17,853 nucleotides of DNA from JBDRGX01 sp043817485 [NCBI: bacterium] (GTDB lineage Bacteria > JBDRGX01), in assembly GCA_043817485.1 (NCBI GenBank), contig JBDRGX010000003.1, positions 1 through 17,853 of the forward strand, read 5' to 3'. The translations under genes were made by a program, and so were the position numbers. Under the pieces are notes generated by a model, which was not told the DNA's origin, searched no databases, and worked only from the letters and a program-made list of their open reading frames with translations. Numbering within the stretch: position 1 is the stretch's first letter; every line of letters starts with the position of its first letter. This document shows positions 6,849 to 15,868 of this stretch, piece by piece.

Positions 6849-8624
6849 CTAAAAATCCATTGCATCATAAATAGATTTATTTAAACCAAAACATTGTTTA
6901 TCTAAAGAATGTTTACTCATAATAACTTGTGCTTTTAAAAGAGATTGCATTTCTTCTAAAGAACGATAATTAAATGGATTTAATTCTAATAATCTTTTTT
7001 TTGAAATCCCTTCTACTTCTATTGGCATTAAAACTTTATTTCCCCAAATAGGATGTGATTCATATTTAACCGCTCCTCTTGCTGCTTGAAGTAAAAAAAG
7101 TTCTGTTTCTTCAATAGAAGGACTTTCTCCTCCTATTGGTTTATTTTTGCCATTTACTTCAATGAATTTAACTTTAGGAAAATTTATTTCATTTTCTCCT
7201 ATTTTTTTTTGGTCCCATTCATATTCTGCTCCAATTCTTCCAGTAGTATTAATTTGATATACTTCTATTGGATTATTTGTTTCTTTTCGTTTTACCAAAA
7301 ATTGATGAAATCTATTTACATGAGCACTACACCCAACTCCTATAGTAAAAGGTAAACAATATCTACTTTCATATTTTTCTTCACCTACACCTTTACTTCC
7401 TTGAGATGGATGTCCAATAGTTCTACCATCTGCTAAAACTTTAGCTGCAAAATTCATATCATTTATTTTTAACCAAGCAAAATCAGAAATATATCCCTGA
7501 CTAATAAATACAGCCATATTAAGAGGTTCTGTAGAATTGACATTACCATCATAATAACCTGTATCATTAAGATAAAAAACTGTTCGTGCATTTCTATTAA
7601 GTTTATTATGATATTGATACAACTTACCTTTAAAACTTACATCTCCATTTTCATCAAATTCAGTGTTTTCATGAAGTGCTCTTTTAGCCATTCCAGCAGT
7701 AAACATAGCAATTTGAGTTTCATTAACATCTTCTGTTTTTGACCAAGCACCTCTTTCTGGAGATTCTACTCTATCTTCAAAAATTCCAATAATATCATCA
7801 TTTTTTATTACTTGATCAGAAACTAAATCCAAAACATTTATTCCAAATTTATCTTTATAAATAGATTCTGTTTTTTCATTAAATATATACATTCCATGTG
7901 TTGATTTTCCACTACCTGATAATCCCCAAGTACCCATTACTATTCTTTTTTTCTTGTTATCAATTTTTTTTACTGTAAATTCTTTTAAAGAAGCATGTTC
8001 ACCAGTACCACCTTTTTTATAAACATTGTAAATCCAATGAGAAAGAAATCCTTTTTTACATTCTCCTTGATACGAAGAACAAGTAATGATTGTATAATTA
8101 TAATGAGGAAATCTAATTATTTTAAGCATTTCTGAAGTATTTGAAATAATTGGATTTTCTAAATAATGAGGAATGCAAAAAATAGTAGCATCTGGTTCTC
8201 CTTCAAAGGTTCCATTAAAATTTAATTCTTTCCATCTATAAGCAATGTCTGGAAATTGTGGATCTATATATAAACGAGCTTTCATTTCTGAATAAGAATC
8301 TGGTTGTCCTAAATTAGCATCAACTTGAATTAAAGGTCTACAAAGAATTTGTTCTAAAACAGTATTCATTAATTCTTTGCATTCAGAAGTTAAATCTTCT
8401 TCTTTATCTATTACCAAAGAACCCGCAGCACTTCTACTCCAAATATTTGATGCCCAACCATAAGAACCATTTTTATATTGAATCCCATATAATTTAGCCC
8501 TATCTAATAAATCTTTTGGATTATTAATAATAGAAATAATTCCCGCATTATTTTTTATTTCTATTATTTTTTTAAAAATATTTAAAAAATTAGATATCGT
8601 AATTTCTTCTTTTTTAATTAACAC
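6849..8624 (-). CDS. Divergent ATP-type phosphoenolpyruvate carboxykinase-like protein
   Basis: Predicted P-loop enzyme of the PEP carboxykinase fold, which interconverts oxaloacetate and PEP. The family is clear only in its core. Numbered from the chosen start, YQGECKKG (185-192) matches the catalytic double lysine segment GE.KKG. GEHASLKEF follows, with a histidine where a metal-ligand histidine is expected. GLSGSGKST (234-242) replaces the classical GLSGTGKTT, and SDQVIKNDD stands near the metal-binding Asp region. ALHENTEFDENGDVSF and NARTVF match LLENV..DGTIDF and NTRVSY of the E. coli enzyme. Regions outside the core are unlike E. coli PckA, so it may belong to a separate related family; DUF4914 is one I would test. 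The GTG at 8624 has AAGGAG 6 nt upstream and is preferred over the ATG at 8681, which would add 19 hydrophobic residues. The product is 591 residues and lies directly upstream of lysC. Confidence 0.75.
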   Translation of the reverse strand: MLIKKEEITISNFLNIFKKIIEIKNNAGIISIINNPKDLLDRAKLYGIQYKNGSYGWASNIWSRSAAGSLVIDKEEDLTSECKELMNTVLEQILCRPLIQVDANLGQPDSYSEMKARLYIDPQFPDIAYRWKELNFNGTFEGEPDATIFCIPHYLENPIISNTSEMLKIIRFPHYNYTIITCSSYQGECKKGFLSHWIYNVYKKGGTGEHASLKEFTVKKIDNKKKRIVMGTWGLSGSGKSTHGMYIFNEKTESIYKDKFGINVLDLVSDQVIKNDDIIGIFEDRVESPERGAWSKTEDVNETQIAMFTAGMAKRALHENTEFDENGDVSFKGKLYQYHNKLNRNARTVFYLNDTGYYDGNVNSTEPLNMAVFISQGYISDFAWLKINDMNFAAKVLADGRTIGHPSQGSKGVGEEKYESRYCLPFTIGVGCSAHVNRFHQFLVKRKETNNPIEVYQINTTGRIGAEYEWDQKKIGENEINFPKVKFIEVNGKNKPIGGESPSIEETELFLLQAARGAVKYESHPIWGNKVLMPIEVEGISKKRLLELNPFNYRSLEEMQSLLKAQVIMSKHSLDKQCFGLNKSIYDAMDF

Positions 8625-8713
8625 TTTTTTCTCCTTATTTATGTTTTGTAAGTTTATAAAAATACAAATATAGATTATCATATTTTTGCAATTATAAACC
8701 AGTTATATTTTTT

Positions 8714-9832
8714 TTAAAATTCTTCTCCAAATTTTAATTTGTAAATTTCTTGATAAAATTCCATTGTTTCATTAAAACATTTATCCCAACTAAATTTTTC
8801 AGCTTGTACAAAACCTTTTTGAATTAACTCTTTTCTAAATTCAGAATTATTTAATATTTTTATCTGATCCACAAAAGCACTTACAGATAATTCTTTAACT
8901 AATAAAGCTGCATCTCCAACAACTTCTGGAATAGAAGAAAGATTTGTGCTAACAACAGGACATCCAGATTTCATTGCTTCCAAAATTGGAAGTCCAAAAC
9001 CTTCATAACTTGATGGATAAAGCAGACAAAAGGCGTTATTATATAAAATGTTTAACATCTTGCTATCAATATTGCAAACATGAAATACTCTATCTTGTAT
9101 TGATTTCAATAATTTCTTTTCTATATTATCAAATACTTTACCAATAACTACTAAACAATATTCATTTAAACTTTTTAATATATCAATTGCTATCTTAAAA
9201 TTTTCATGACTATCTCTACTCCCAATAAATAACATATATTTTTTTCCTACAATTTCTTTAAACGAATTTTTTAATTCATCAAAAGCACAATTTAATGCAA
9301 AAAACTCATTACCTGCACTAAGATAAATAACTTTGATTCTTGATTCATTTATATATGGATAAAATTTCAATAGATCCTTTTTTGTATTTTCAGATATACA
9401 AATTATTCCATCAGAATGTTTAAAAGAAAAACCTTTTTGCCAAGAGTGAAGATATTTTGCAAATCCTTTTCTAAAATACTCGTATGTAAAATCATAAACA
9501 GTTGTAAATTTTACAATATCTTTTTGCAAAGATACTCTATAATAGCTTGAATGAAAAATATTTTTTGAAGGAATTTTAACACTTAAAGGCAAATATCTTA
9601 AAAAATATTTAGGTAACTTTTCTGCAATTATTTTCATTTTTTCATTATCAATATTTTTTTGTAATATATTTCTTCGAAATATATTATTTAACGCCTTATC
9701 AGAAGACTCAAAACAAACAATATTTTGTAATTTTGTTACTTGTAATCTTTTTAAAATTTCACTCCAATATAAAGAAATCCCACCTATTTTTTGAAGCGAA
9801 AATATAATATTATCAAAATAGAATTTTAACAC
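8714..9832 (-). CDS. GT4-family glycosyltransferase
   Basis: Predicted retaining, nucleotide-sugar-dependent transferase of the GT-B fold, acting at the cytoplasmic face on a lipid-linked glycan. The N-terminus FYFDNIIFSLQKIGGISLYW is the usual GT4 opening with the glycine-rich acceptor/donor loop. The middle has VYDFTYEYF and the helix ending ISENTKKDLLKFYP. The C-terminal donor domain has LFIGSRDSHENF and YPSSYEGFGLPILEAMKSG, with the E-x7-E motif, then SIPEVVGDAALLV. The GTG at 9832 follows AAAGGA closely and puts that opening at the true N-terminus, giving 372 residues. An ATG at 9877 would add 15 residues of Lys-rich sequence. Sugar specificity is unknown, though the sequence resembles mannosyltransferases. 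It is separated by 89 nt from the PEPCK-like gene. Confidence 0.88.
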   Translation of the reverse strand: MLKFYFDNIIFSLQKIGGISLYWSEILKRLQVTKLQNIVCFESSDKALNNIFRRNILQKNIDNEKMKIIAEKLPKYFLRYLPLSVKIPSKNIFHSSYYRVSLQKDIVKFTTVYDFTYEYFRKGFAKYLHSWQKGFSFKHSDGIICISENTKKDLLKFYPYINESRIKVIYLSAGNEFFALNCAFDELKNSFKEIVGKKYMLFIGSRDSHENFKIAIDILKSLNEYCLVVIGKVFDNIEKKLLKSIQDRVFHVCNIDSKMLNILYNNAFCLLYPSSYEGFGLPILEAMKSGCPVVSTNLSSIPEVVGDAALLVKELSVSAFVDQIKILNNSEFRKELIQKGFVQAEKFSWDKCFNETMEFYQEIYKLKFGEEF

Positions 9833-9949
9833 TTTTAATCCTTTCAAAAAAAAAGTAATTTTTTTACAAATTGTCATTTTTGAAAATAAAGTTTTTCCCC
9901 AATTTTTTAGAAATGCTTTTTTATTAGTTAATATAATAGTGTATTAAAT

Positions 9950-11203
9950 TCATTTATTAACTGTTAAATAATCACTACCAATTTTTCCATAAGTAAAATA
10001 ATATAACCAAATAAAGAAAAAAAATCCATTGTAAAAATAATGACCTTCTCTTATAAGTTTTACTAATAATAAACTCAACACTGCATTACTTATTATCCAT
10101 AAAAAAGAATCTTTTTTACGAGAAATATAAAATTTAAATATAAAAAAGAAAAGTATTCCCATGCCTACTAATCCCAATTCAGAAACAATTCTTAAAAATA
10201 AAGAATTAGCATCAGCGGCATTAATAAATATTATTTCTTTTATTTCTTCTTTATTAATATCTACAAACTTGCTGATATATTTTTCATACGAAATCGGATG
10301 ACTTCCTATCCCAGAACCAAATAATGGATTTTTAATAAAGCTTTGATATGCTACTAATGTATTACTTGCAAATGCAAAAACACTTAAATTCAAATTTTCT
10401 AAACCAAAACCTGTGGTAAAAACAGAAAATAAACCACTGAATCTTTCTTTTATTTCTGGAACATTAACAGAAATACTTATTAGTAAAACAAAAAGCAACA
10501 TAAATGTAATAACATATTTAGAATTTTTTAAATTAAATAAAATCATTATTAAACAAAGTAAAAAACCTATATATGCTAATGAAGAAAAAGTTAAAAGTAC
10601 GCTTATTATTATTATTAAATTTTTAAAATTATTTATAAATAATTTTTTAAATGTTATTAAATTAACCATACTTATAAAAACTGCTGGCATCATAGATATA
10701 GCAAACTGAGAAGGTTCAGAAACAATACCACTTACTCTTAACAAACCAAAATCTGTTGAATCTAATCTATATTTAGAGATAAAAAAAGAAAAATCATATC
10801 CATATTTAAAACCTATTAAATAATTTATTTCTTGGAAAATAGCAATTAAAGCCATTATAAAAGAAATATTTAAATATATTTTGAATAATTTTACTACATT
10901 ATTTTCATTAATTTTAAATAGCATATAAAAACCAATTCCTGTTATTAGAATCCCAAAAAATTGTTTTATATATAAAAAAAATGTGTTATTTCCTTTGTAA
11001 ATATTTATAATTGACAATAAAGAAATTATTAGCAATATTCGAATAAATGTTTTATTAATAAAAATACTTTTATACATCATACAATATATTAAAAAAAAGA
11101 ATATAATAATATAACTAAAATAAAACTCAAATGGATATGTAAATAAAACAAATCCACCTAAAAAAGTATTTAATATCATTATATAATTTAAAATTTTTTT
11201 CAT
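9950..11203 (-). CDS. O-antigen polymerase/ligase-like membrane protein (Wzy/WaaL family)
   Basis: Integral membrane protein of 417 residues with about ten to twelve hydrophobic helices and Lys-rich loops. Near the C-terminus is the Wzy_C-type periplasmic loop: NPLFGSGIGSHPISYEKYI, then ADANSLFLRIVSELGLVGMG. In WaaL ligases an HN dipeptide occupies the place where this protein has DAN, so a polymerase role (joining repeat units on undecaprenyl diphosphate) is more likely than lipid A ligation; that is inference. The ATG at 11203 has AGGTAG upstream. It sits between the flippase and a GT4 transferase, which fits a Wzx/Wzy-dependent pathway. The 179-nt space upstream of it (11204-11382) shows no clear promoter, RNA or gene. 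Confidence 0.82.
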   Translation of the reverse strand: MKKILNYIMILNTFLGGFVLFTYPFEFYFSYIIIFFFLIYCMMYKSIFINKTFIRILLIISLLSIINIYKGNNTFFLYIKQFFGILITGIGFYMLFKINENNVVKLFKIYLNISFIMALIAIFQEINYLIGFKYGYDFSFFISKYRLDSTDFGLLRVSGIVSEPSQFAISMMPAVFISMVNLITFKKLFINNFKNLIIIISVLLTFSSLAYIGFLLCLIMILFNLKNSKYVITFMLLFVLLISISVNVPEIKERFSGLFSVFTTGFGLENLNLSVFAFASNTLVAYQSFIKNPLFGSGIGSHPISYEKYISKFVDINKEEIKEIIFINAADANSLFLRIVSELGLVGMGILFFFIFKFYISRKKDSFLWIISNAVLSLLLVKLIREGHYFYNGFFFFIWLYYFTYGKIGSDYLTVNK

Positions 11204-11382
11204 TTTCTACCTATTTTTTGTCTCAAACAAAATACCTTTTCTACACAATTTTAACTATTTGCTTTTTCATCTATAAGGACACACTTTTATGATTATTCAA
11301 TTATTTCCACAATTACTGATTTATTTCAATTTTTTTGTTTTTAGTCATCAATTAAACTTATTAACAAATATTTCTAAATTAT

Positions 11383-12744
11383 CTAATTAAATTTTTTTTG
11401 ATTAAATATTTTTTTTATAAATAAAAATAACAATATAGTATGTATAAAATAAGCAATAAATCTGGAAGTTACTAATCCCATCCCTCCAAATTTAATCAAA
11501 AAAATAGTTAATCCTATAAAAATTAAACTCCATCCTAAATTTATTACAAGCCCTGACCATAAACTACCTGAAGCAGTAATTAAATCAGCGCATGGAGAAT
11601 GTATTGCTACTAATGCAGATGTAAATAAAACAACTATAAGAACAGGCCAACTATTAGAAAATCCTTCACCATAACAACTCATAATCATTGGACTTAAAAA
11701 AGATAAAATTAAAACTAAAAAAATAGATATTATTGCATTTATTTTTACTGATAAACTAAAAAGTTTAGAAGCATCAACTTTATTTTTTTTCCCTATATAA
11801 TCAGATAAAATTGGTAAAGTAACTTGACTTACTACTCTTGGTAAAAATATTAAAACTAAAAACCACTGATTTGCTGCATTAAAAATTCCCAGTTCAGCAT
11901 AACCTACTTTATTAATTAAAATTGTATTACATGTCCAATTTGCTAAAGTTATCATCAAACCAGTCAAAACTACAGGTAAACTAAAATTTATTAAAATCTT
12001 CCAATCTTCTTTAATTATAGGAGATAAAAAAGAAATGTTATTTTTTTTAATTTCTTTTTGTAAAAAAATATAATTCAACAAAGCATTAAAACCTGCACTT
12101 AATGCTAATCCTAAAACTGCACCATTAAGTTTTCCAAAATAAGTACATATAATCAATAAAAAAAAACTACATATTCCTCCCAATAAATTAACATTGGTAA
12201 TAGATCTAAATGCTTCTAATCCTACAAGAATTCCAGTTTGCACTGCGTTCCAAGATATTAACAAAAATAAAAAAGCACTTATTTGTAAAGCAGTTTTTAA
12301 ATGTGGTGCTACAAGTATTTTTGCAGCAAGAAATGGAGATAATAAAAAAAGTATTGTAGATAAAATAAAACTTATTATTAGTACTACAATATTAGAAAGT
12401 AATATAATTCTACCTGTTTTTTCTAAAGATGTTGTTTTAAATTCTGCTACATATTTTGCAGTAGTTAAACCCATTCCAAATTCAGCAAAAATTTGAAATG
12501 TAGCAATAGTGCTTTGAACAATTGCTAATTGTCCAAATATTTCTTTTTTAAGTAATCGTGCAATAAAAATCATAGATATTAAAATTGCTCCACGAGAAAC
12601 TAACATTCCAATTAAATTCCAAAACATACCACTAGCAAATCGATAACCAATTGAAGAAATTTTAATACGATTTATTAATGTTTGAATTTGTTTTGGAAAT
12701 AATTGTTCAACTTTTTTGTATATAAAAAATATATATTTATCCAT
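11383..12744 (-). CDS. Polysaccharide flippase, Wzx/RfbX-type (MOP superfamily)
   Basis: Predicted to flip undecaprenyl-diphosphate-linked oligosaccharide units across the inner membrane. The protein has 453 residues with about 12-14 transmembrane helices along its length, normal for Wzx-like proteins. After a basic cytoplasmic N-terminus comes the family-typical segment GMFWNLIGMLVSRGAILISM, then FIARLLKKEIFGQLAIVQS and FAEFGMGLTTAKYVAEF. The ATG at 12744 comes 2 nt after the murB stop, so the two genes are tightly linked. No good Shine-Dalgarno is seen, which suggests that translation depends on murB. It is distinguished from MurJ by the general sequence pattern and by the glycan context, but substrate identity is unknown. 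Confidence 0.9.
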   Translation of the reverse strand: MDKYIFFIYKKVEQLFPKQIQTLINRIKISSIGYRFASGMFWNLIGMLVSRGAILISMIFIARLLKKEIFGQLAIVQSTIATFQIFAEFGMGLTTAKYVAEFKTTSLEKTGRIILLSNIVVLIISFILSTILFLLSPFLAAKILVAPHLKTALQISAFLFLLISWNAVQTGILVGLEAFRSITNVNLLGGICSFFLLIICTYFGKLNGAVLGLALSAGFNALLNYIFLQKEIKKNNISFLSPIIKEDWKILINFSLPVVLTGLMITLANWTCNTILINKVGYAELGIFNAANQWFLVLIFLPRVVSQVTLPILSDYIGKKNKVDASKLFSLSVKINAIISIFLVLILSFLSPMIMSCYGEGFSNSWPVLIVVLFTSALVAIHSPCADLITASGSLWSGLVINLGWSLIFIGLTIFLIKFGGMGLVTSRFIAYFIHTILLFLFIKKIFNQKKFN

Positions 12745-12746
12745 TT

Positions 12747-13652
12747 TTAAAAAATATCTTCTGGGATATAAATAACTTCCCTTTTTAATTTAATATTAAA
12801 TTTTTCCAAAACTACTTTTTGAATATGAGAAATTAAAAATTTTACATCACAATCTGTAGCATTCCCTAAATTAACAATCCAATTAGCATGTTTTAAAGAA
12901 ATTTGTGCATCTCCTATTTGCATTCCTTTTAATCCAGCTTGCTCTATATACCATGCTGCAGAATGACAATCATTGCAAGGATTTTTAAAAACTGAACCAC
13001 AATTTTTTTTTATTTCAGGTTGTTTAATTTTTCTTTGCAAAAGAATTTCTTTTACTTTTTTTTTCAAATCTTTTATTTTTGCTTTATTTTTAAAACTCCA
13101 TTCTGCCCCTAATATAATTTCTCCTTTTTCAGCAACATTAGAAAATCTATAAAAAAATTCAATGTTGTCTTTTTTAATATTTTTTATTTCTAATTGAGAA
13201 GTAAGAACTTTAACAGAAATTATATTATCCTTAATTTCTCCTTCAATTGTTCCAGCATTCATTTTTACAGCACCACCAATTGTTCCCGGAATACCACACA
13301 TAAATTCAAACCCTTCGAAACCTTTATTAATTAAATAATTTCCTAATCGAGAAATTTTAACTGCTGATCCAACAATAACTTTTTCTTTTTCTATTTTTAT
13401 TTTATCAAAATCTTTACCTAATTTAATAACAAGTCCTAAAAAATCTTTATCAGAAATAATAATATTAGAACCAGCGCCTATTAAAAAATATAAAAGGTTA
13501 TTATTTTTAGCCCAAATTAAAGCATTTAATAAATCTTCTATTTTATCTGCTATAAAAAAATATTTTGCTAAACCACCAATATGATAAGTTGTAAATTTTT
13601 TTAACAAAACATTTTTTTTGAAATTTAATTTACTTTTATTTAACTCTTCCAT
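12747..13652 (-). CDS. murB: UDP-N-acetylenolpyruvoylglucosamine reductase MurB
   Basis: FAD-dependent cytoplasmic enzyme that reduces UDP-GlcNAc-enolpyruvate to UDP-MurNAc for peptidoglycan. The 301 residues and short C-terminal domain indicate the type II form. Visible motifs are the FAD-binding TTYHIGGLAKYF (21-32), GAGSNIIISDKDF (59-71) and GIPGTIGGAVKMNAG (120-134). The active-site Tyr-Arg is at 168-169, the proton-donor Ser220 lies in CGSVFKNP, and the Glu lies in KREVIYI (about 292). EQAGLKGMQIGDAQISLKHANW is also typical. A CNDCH pentapeptide (226-230) sits in a variable loop. The ATG at 13652 has no clear ribosome binding site. The 133-nt space upstream is very AT-rich and may hold a promoter that I cannot define. 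It is placed unusually, among glycan assembly genes rather than with mur/fts genes. Confidence 0.95.
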   Translation of the reverse strand: MEELNKSKLNFKKNVLLKKFTTYHIGGLAKYFFIADKIEDLLNALIWAKNNNLLYFLIGAGSNIIISDKDFLGLVIKLGKDFDKIKIEKEKVIVGSAVKISRLGNYLINKGFEGFEFMCGIPGTIGGAVKMNAGTIEGEIKDNIISVKVLTSQLEIKNIKKDNIEFFYRFSNVAEKGEIILGAEWSFKNKAKIKDLKKKVKEILLQRKIKQPEIKKNCGSVFKNPCNDCHSAAWYIEQAGLKGMQIGDAQISLKHANWIVNLGNATDCDVKFLISHIQKVVLEKFNIKLKREVIYIPEDIF

Positions 13653-13785
13653 TTTTATTTCTTTAATAATATTTTTTATTTCACAAAATATTCTTTTAAA
13701 TAATTTTTTCTATAACAATATTTGTGATCATTTTTTTAACCAATTTTTTTACAACAAAGCCAAATAACAAAAATTACATAAAAAA

Positions 13786-14964
13786 TTAAATTGAAGCTAT
13801 TAATTTTTCTGCACTATATGCCCATGAAAAACTTTCTTTCACTTTCTTAATCATATCTTTATCAACCCTTTGCTTACATTCAATACACTTTTTTATTTCT
13901 TTTACCCGTTCATCTTCATTAAAATTATCCATAACATTCGCCCCAAAATCCTTAAATTGAGTTAAAGAAGTATTATTTTGAATATAAACAGGTGTTCCCT
14001 GAGATAATGATTCTATAACAGGAATCCCAAAACCTTCAGCAATAGAAGGATAAACCATGGCTACTGCATTTTTATATAGTTTAGGTAAAAAGTTTGATTC
14101 AACCATTCCAAGAATTAAAATTTTATTTTTATATGGACTATTTTTTATTCTTTCTTTAATTGGATTAAAATTCCATGATTCTCCACCAGTCAATACAAGC
14201 ATTAATTTTTCTTTAAAATTATTATTTAAAGATTCAAGTAACAATTCAAAAACATTGATTAAAAAAATTATATTTTTTCTTGGCTCAAGTGAACCTACAT
14301 TAAGCAAATATAATTCAGGTGTAAAAAATTTTTCATCATTATTTTCTTTGTCTTGTAATAAAAAATCTTGTTTTAATCCAGCTTCCAAAACTATTATTTT
14401 GCTTAAATCTTTTTTAAAAGTTAAACTTATATCTTTTTTTGAGTACTGAGATATTGTGAAAATTTTTTCTGCCCGATTAATTGCTATAGGAAGTAACTTC
14501 ATCCGAAAATTGGCATATTTGGTAGTAATTCCTTTATTATGCCATGCTGCTAAATCATATACAGTAATGCCAAATTTTCTTTTAAATAATAAAATAGACA
14601 AAGGAATTTCAGTAGATGGAAAATAATAAAAATCAATGTTATTTCCAGCAAAAATAATTAGTTCATTATAAGCTTGTCTTAATAAAGATATTATTTTTCT
14701 TTTAAAACCCACTTTTCCAATAACAGAAAATGGATTAAAATATGCTTTAATTCTCCTATCAGTTGAAATTTCTTTTGTTAACGAATTATAAATATTACTG
14801 GCAAAAACTGAAATACCTGCTTTAGTTGCAGAATTTATACTCAAATCAAATATTATTTTTTGAGTTTTTGATTTATTCTTCTGGCTTTTTTTGAAATTTC
14901 TGTAAAATTTTAAATTCAATATACGATGTCCTAAAATAAATCTTGAATTGATTTTATTATACAA
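13786..14964 (-). CDS. GT4-family glycosyltransferase
   Basis: Predicted GT-B transferase of the polysaccharide locus, distinct from the one at 8714-9832. The N-terminal domain begins at KIIFDLSINSATKAGISVFA (36-55), and FGITVYDLAAWHNKG (131-145) is a family-typical segment. The donor-binding domain has LLNVGSLEPRKN (220-231) and YPSIAEGFGIPVIESLSQG (305-323), holding the E-x7-E motif and the nucleotide-sugar site. The C-terminus is a helix with a typical FSWAYSAEKL ending. The frame opens at a TTG (14964), 3 nt after the upstream GT2 gene, with a weak GGAA before it. A second TTG at 14919, preceded 9 nt away by AGGA, is an alternative start that would remove a basic 15-residue leader. No ATG fits the frame near either site. 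Sugar specificity is unknown. Confidence 0.87.
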   Translation of the reverse strand: MYNKINSRFILGHRILNLKFYRNFKKSQKNKSKTQKIIFDLSINSATKAGISVFASNIYNSLTKEISTDRRIKAYFNPFSVIGKVGFKRKIISLLRQAYNELIIFAGNNIDFYYFPSTEIPLSILLFKRKFGITVYDLAAWHNKGITTKYANFRMKLLPIAINRAEKIFTISQYSKKDISLTFKKDLSKIIVLEAGLKQDFLLQDKENNDEKFFTPELYLLNVGSLEPRKNIIFLINVFELLLESLNNNFKEKLMLVLTGGESWNFNPIKERIKNSPYKNKILILGMVESNFLPKLYKNAVAMVYPSIAEGFGIPVIESLSQGTPVYIQNNTSLTQFKDFGANVMDNFNEDERVKEIKKCIECKQRVDKDMIKKVKESFSWAYSAEKLIASI

Positions 14965-14967
14965 GCA

Positions 14968-15828
14968 TTAAGTTCCATTTTCTTCTTTTACTTTTAAATG
15001 AATATTATTTAAAACCTTTTCATTTATTAATTTTCGTTCTTTATCAAAAACCCATCCCCATTTTTTAAAATATTTTATTGCACTATTTATATGAAGTAAA
15101 AGTATTTTAAAATTTTTATAAGAGTCTTTTCTATATTCATGATAAATATTTACATTTGGATAATAAACTGTTTTGTAATGAGTATGAATTCTTCTACTTA
15201 AATCAACATCTTCTAAATACATAAAAAACCTCTCATCAAATAATCCCACTTCTTCTAACACATCTACTCTCATAAACATAAAACAACCAGACAAATAAGG
15301 AACTTCCATCATACTATCATATTCTGTAATTCTAAGCTCATATATTTTGTTTCTTTTTTCTATATATTTTTTAAATAACGGTAAAAAAGATAAAAATCTT
15401 CTACCAAATAAATCAAATGGAGTTGGTAACAGTTTGCATAAATACTGAATATTCCCATCCTGATAAAAAACTTTCGGCATAACCAAACCAACATCTAAAT
15501 TTTTCTCCATAAACTCATATAAATTTGTTAACACTCCTTCTTCAAAATACACATCAGGATTCATCACAAGATGATATTTTATATTTTCTTTTATGCTTTT
15601 TTGCATAGCTATGTTATGTCCTTTTCCATAGCCAAGATTTGCATTGTTAAAAATATATTCTATTCTTTGATCAATATTAGCTAATTCTTTTAATGTATTT
15701 GTTGGTGAGTTATCTATAAGATAAAGATTTATATCTAAATTTTTGATTAACATATTTATAACTTTTTGAATTTGTTTTTTATTATTTTTATAAAGAACTA
15801 TGGATATATTTACAAATTTTTTATTCAT
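14968..15828 (-). CDS. GT2-family glycosyltransferase (rhamnosyltransferase-like)
   Basis: Predicted inverting GT-A transferase of the WbbL-like group, often rhamnosyltransferases; specificity here is inference. From the chosen start there are 286 residues. The GT-A fold opens with NISIVLYKNNKKQI and LYLIDNSPTNT. The motif NANLGYGKGHNIAM is followed by LVMNPDVYFEE with the acidic metal/nucleotide-sugar site. LSGCFMFMRVDVLEEVGLFDE and FFMYLEDVDLSRR are the acceptor-side motifs with the catalytic acidic residues. No membrane helix is present, so it should act at the inner face of the membrane. The ATG at 15828 has AAGGA 7 nt upstream; the ATG at 15852 would add eight residues over that same Shine-Dalgarno site. 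It lies 40 nt downstream of galE. Confidence 0.9.
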   Translation of the reverse strand: MNKKFVNISIVLYKNNKKQIQKVINMLIKNLDINLYLIDNSPTNTLKELANIDQRIEYIFNNANLGYGKGHNIAMQKSIKENIKYHLVMNPDVYFEEGVLTNLYEFMEKNLDVGLVMPKVFYQDGNIQYLCKLLPTPFDLFGRRFLSFLPLFKKYIEKRNKIYELRITEYDSMMEVPYLSGCFMFMRVDVLEEVGLFDERFFMYLEDVDLSRRIHTHYKTVYYPNVNIYHEYRKDSYKNFKILLLHINSAIKYFKKWGWVFDKERKLINEKVLNNIHLKVKEENGT

Positions 15829-15868
15829 TATTATTTCCTTAATCATACACAATATTTTAAATAATTCT

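Noticed and set aside
11289-11390. 33-codon plus-strand frame with AAGGA 9-10 nt upstream, in the 179-nt space between flippase and Wzy-like genes
   Set aside because: It is AT-driven hydrophobic sequence, overlaps the flippase stop on the other strand and has no conserved features. Chance is the simpler explanation.
12963-12977. CNDCH in MurB as a haem c attachment site
   Set aside because: MurB is cytoplasmic with no signal peptide. The pentapeptide is in a variable loop of an otherwise ordinary enzyme.
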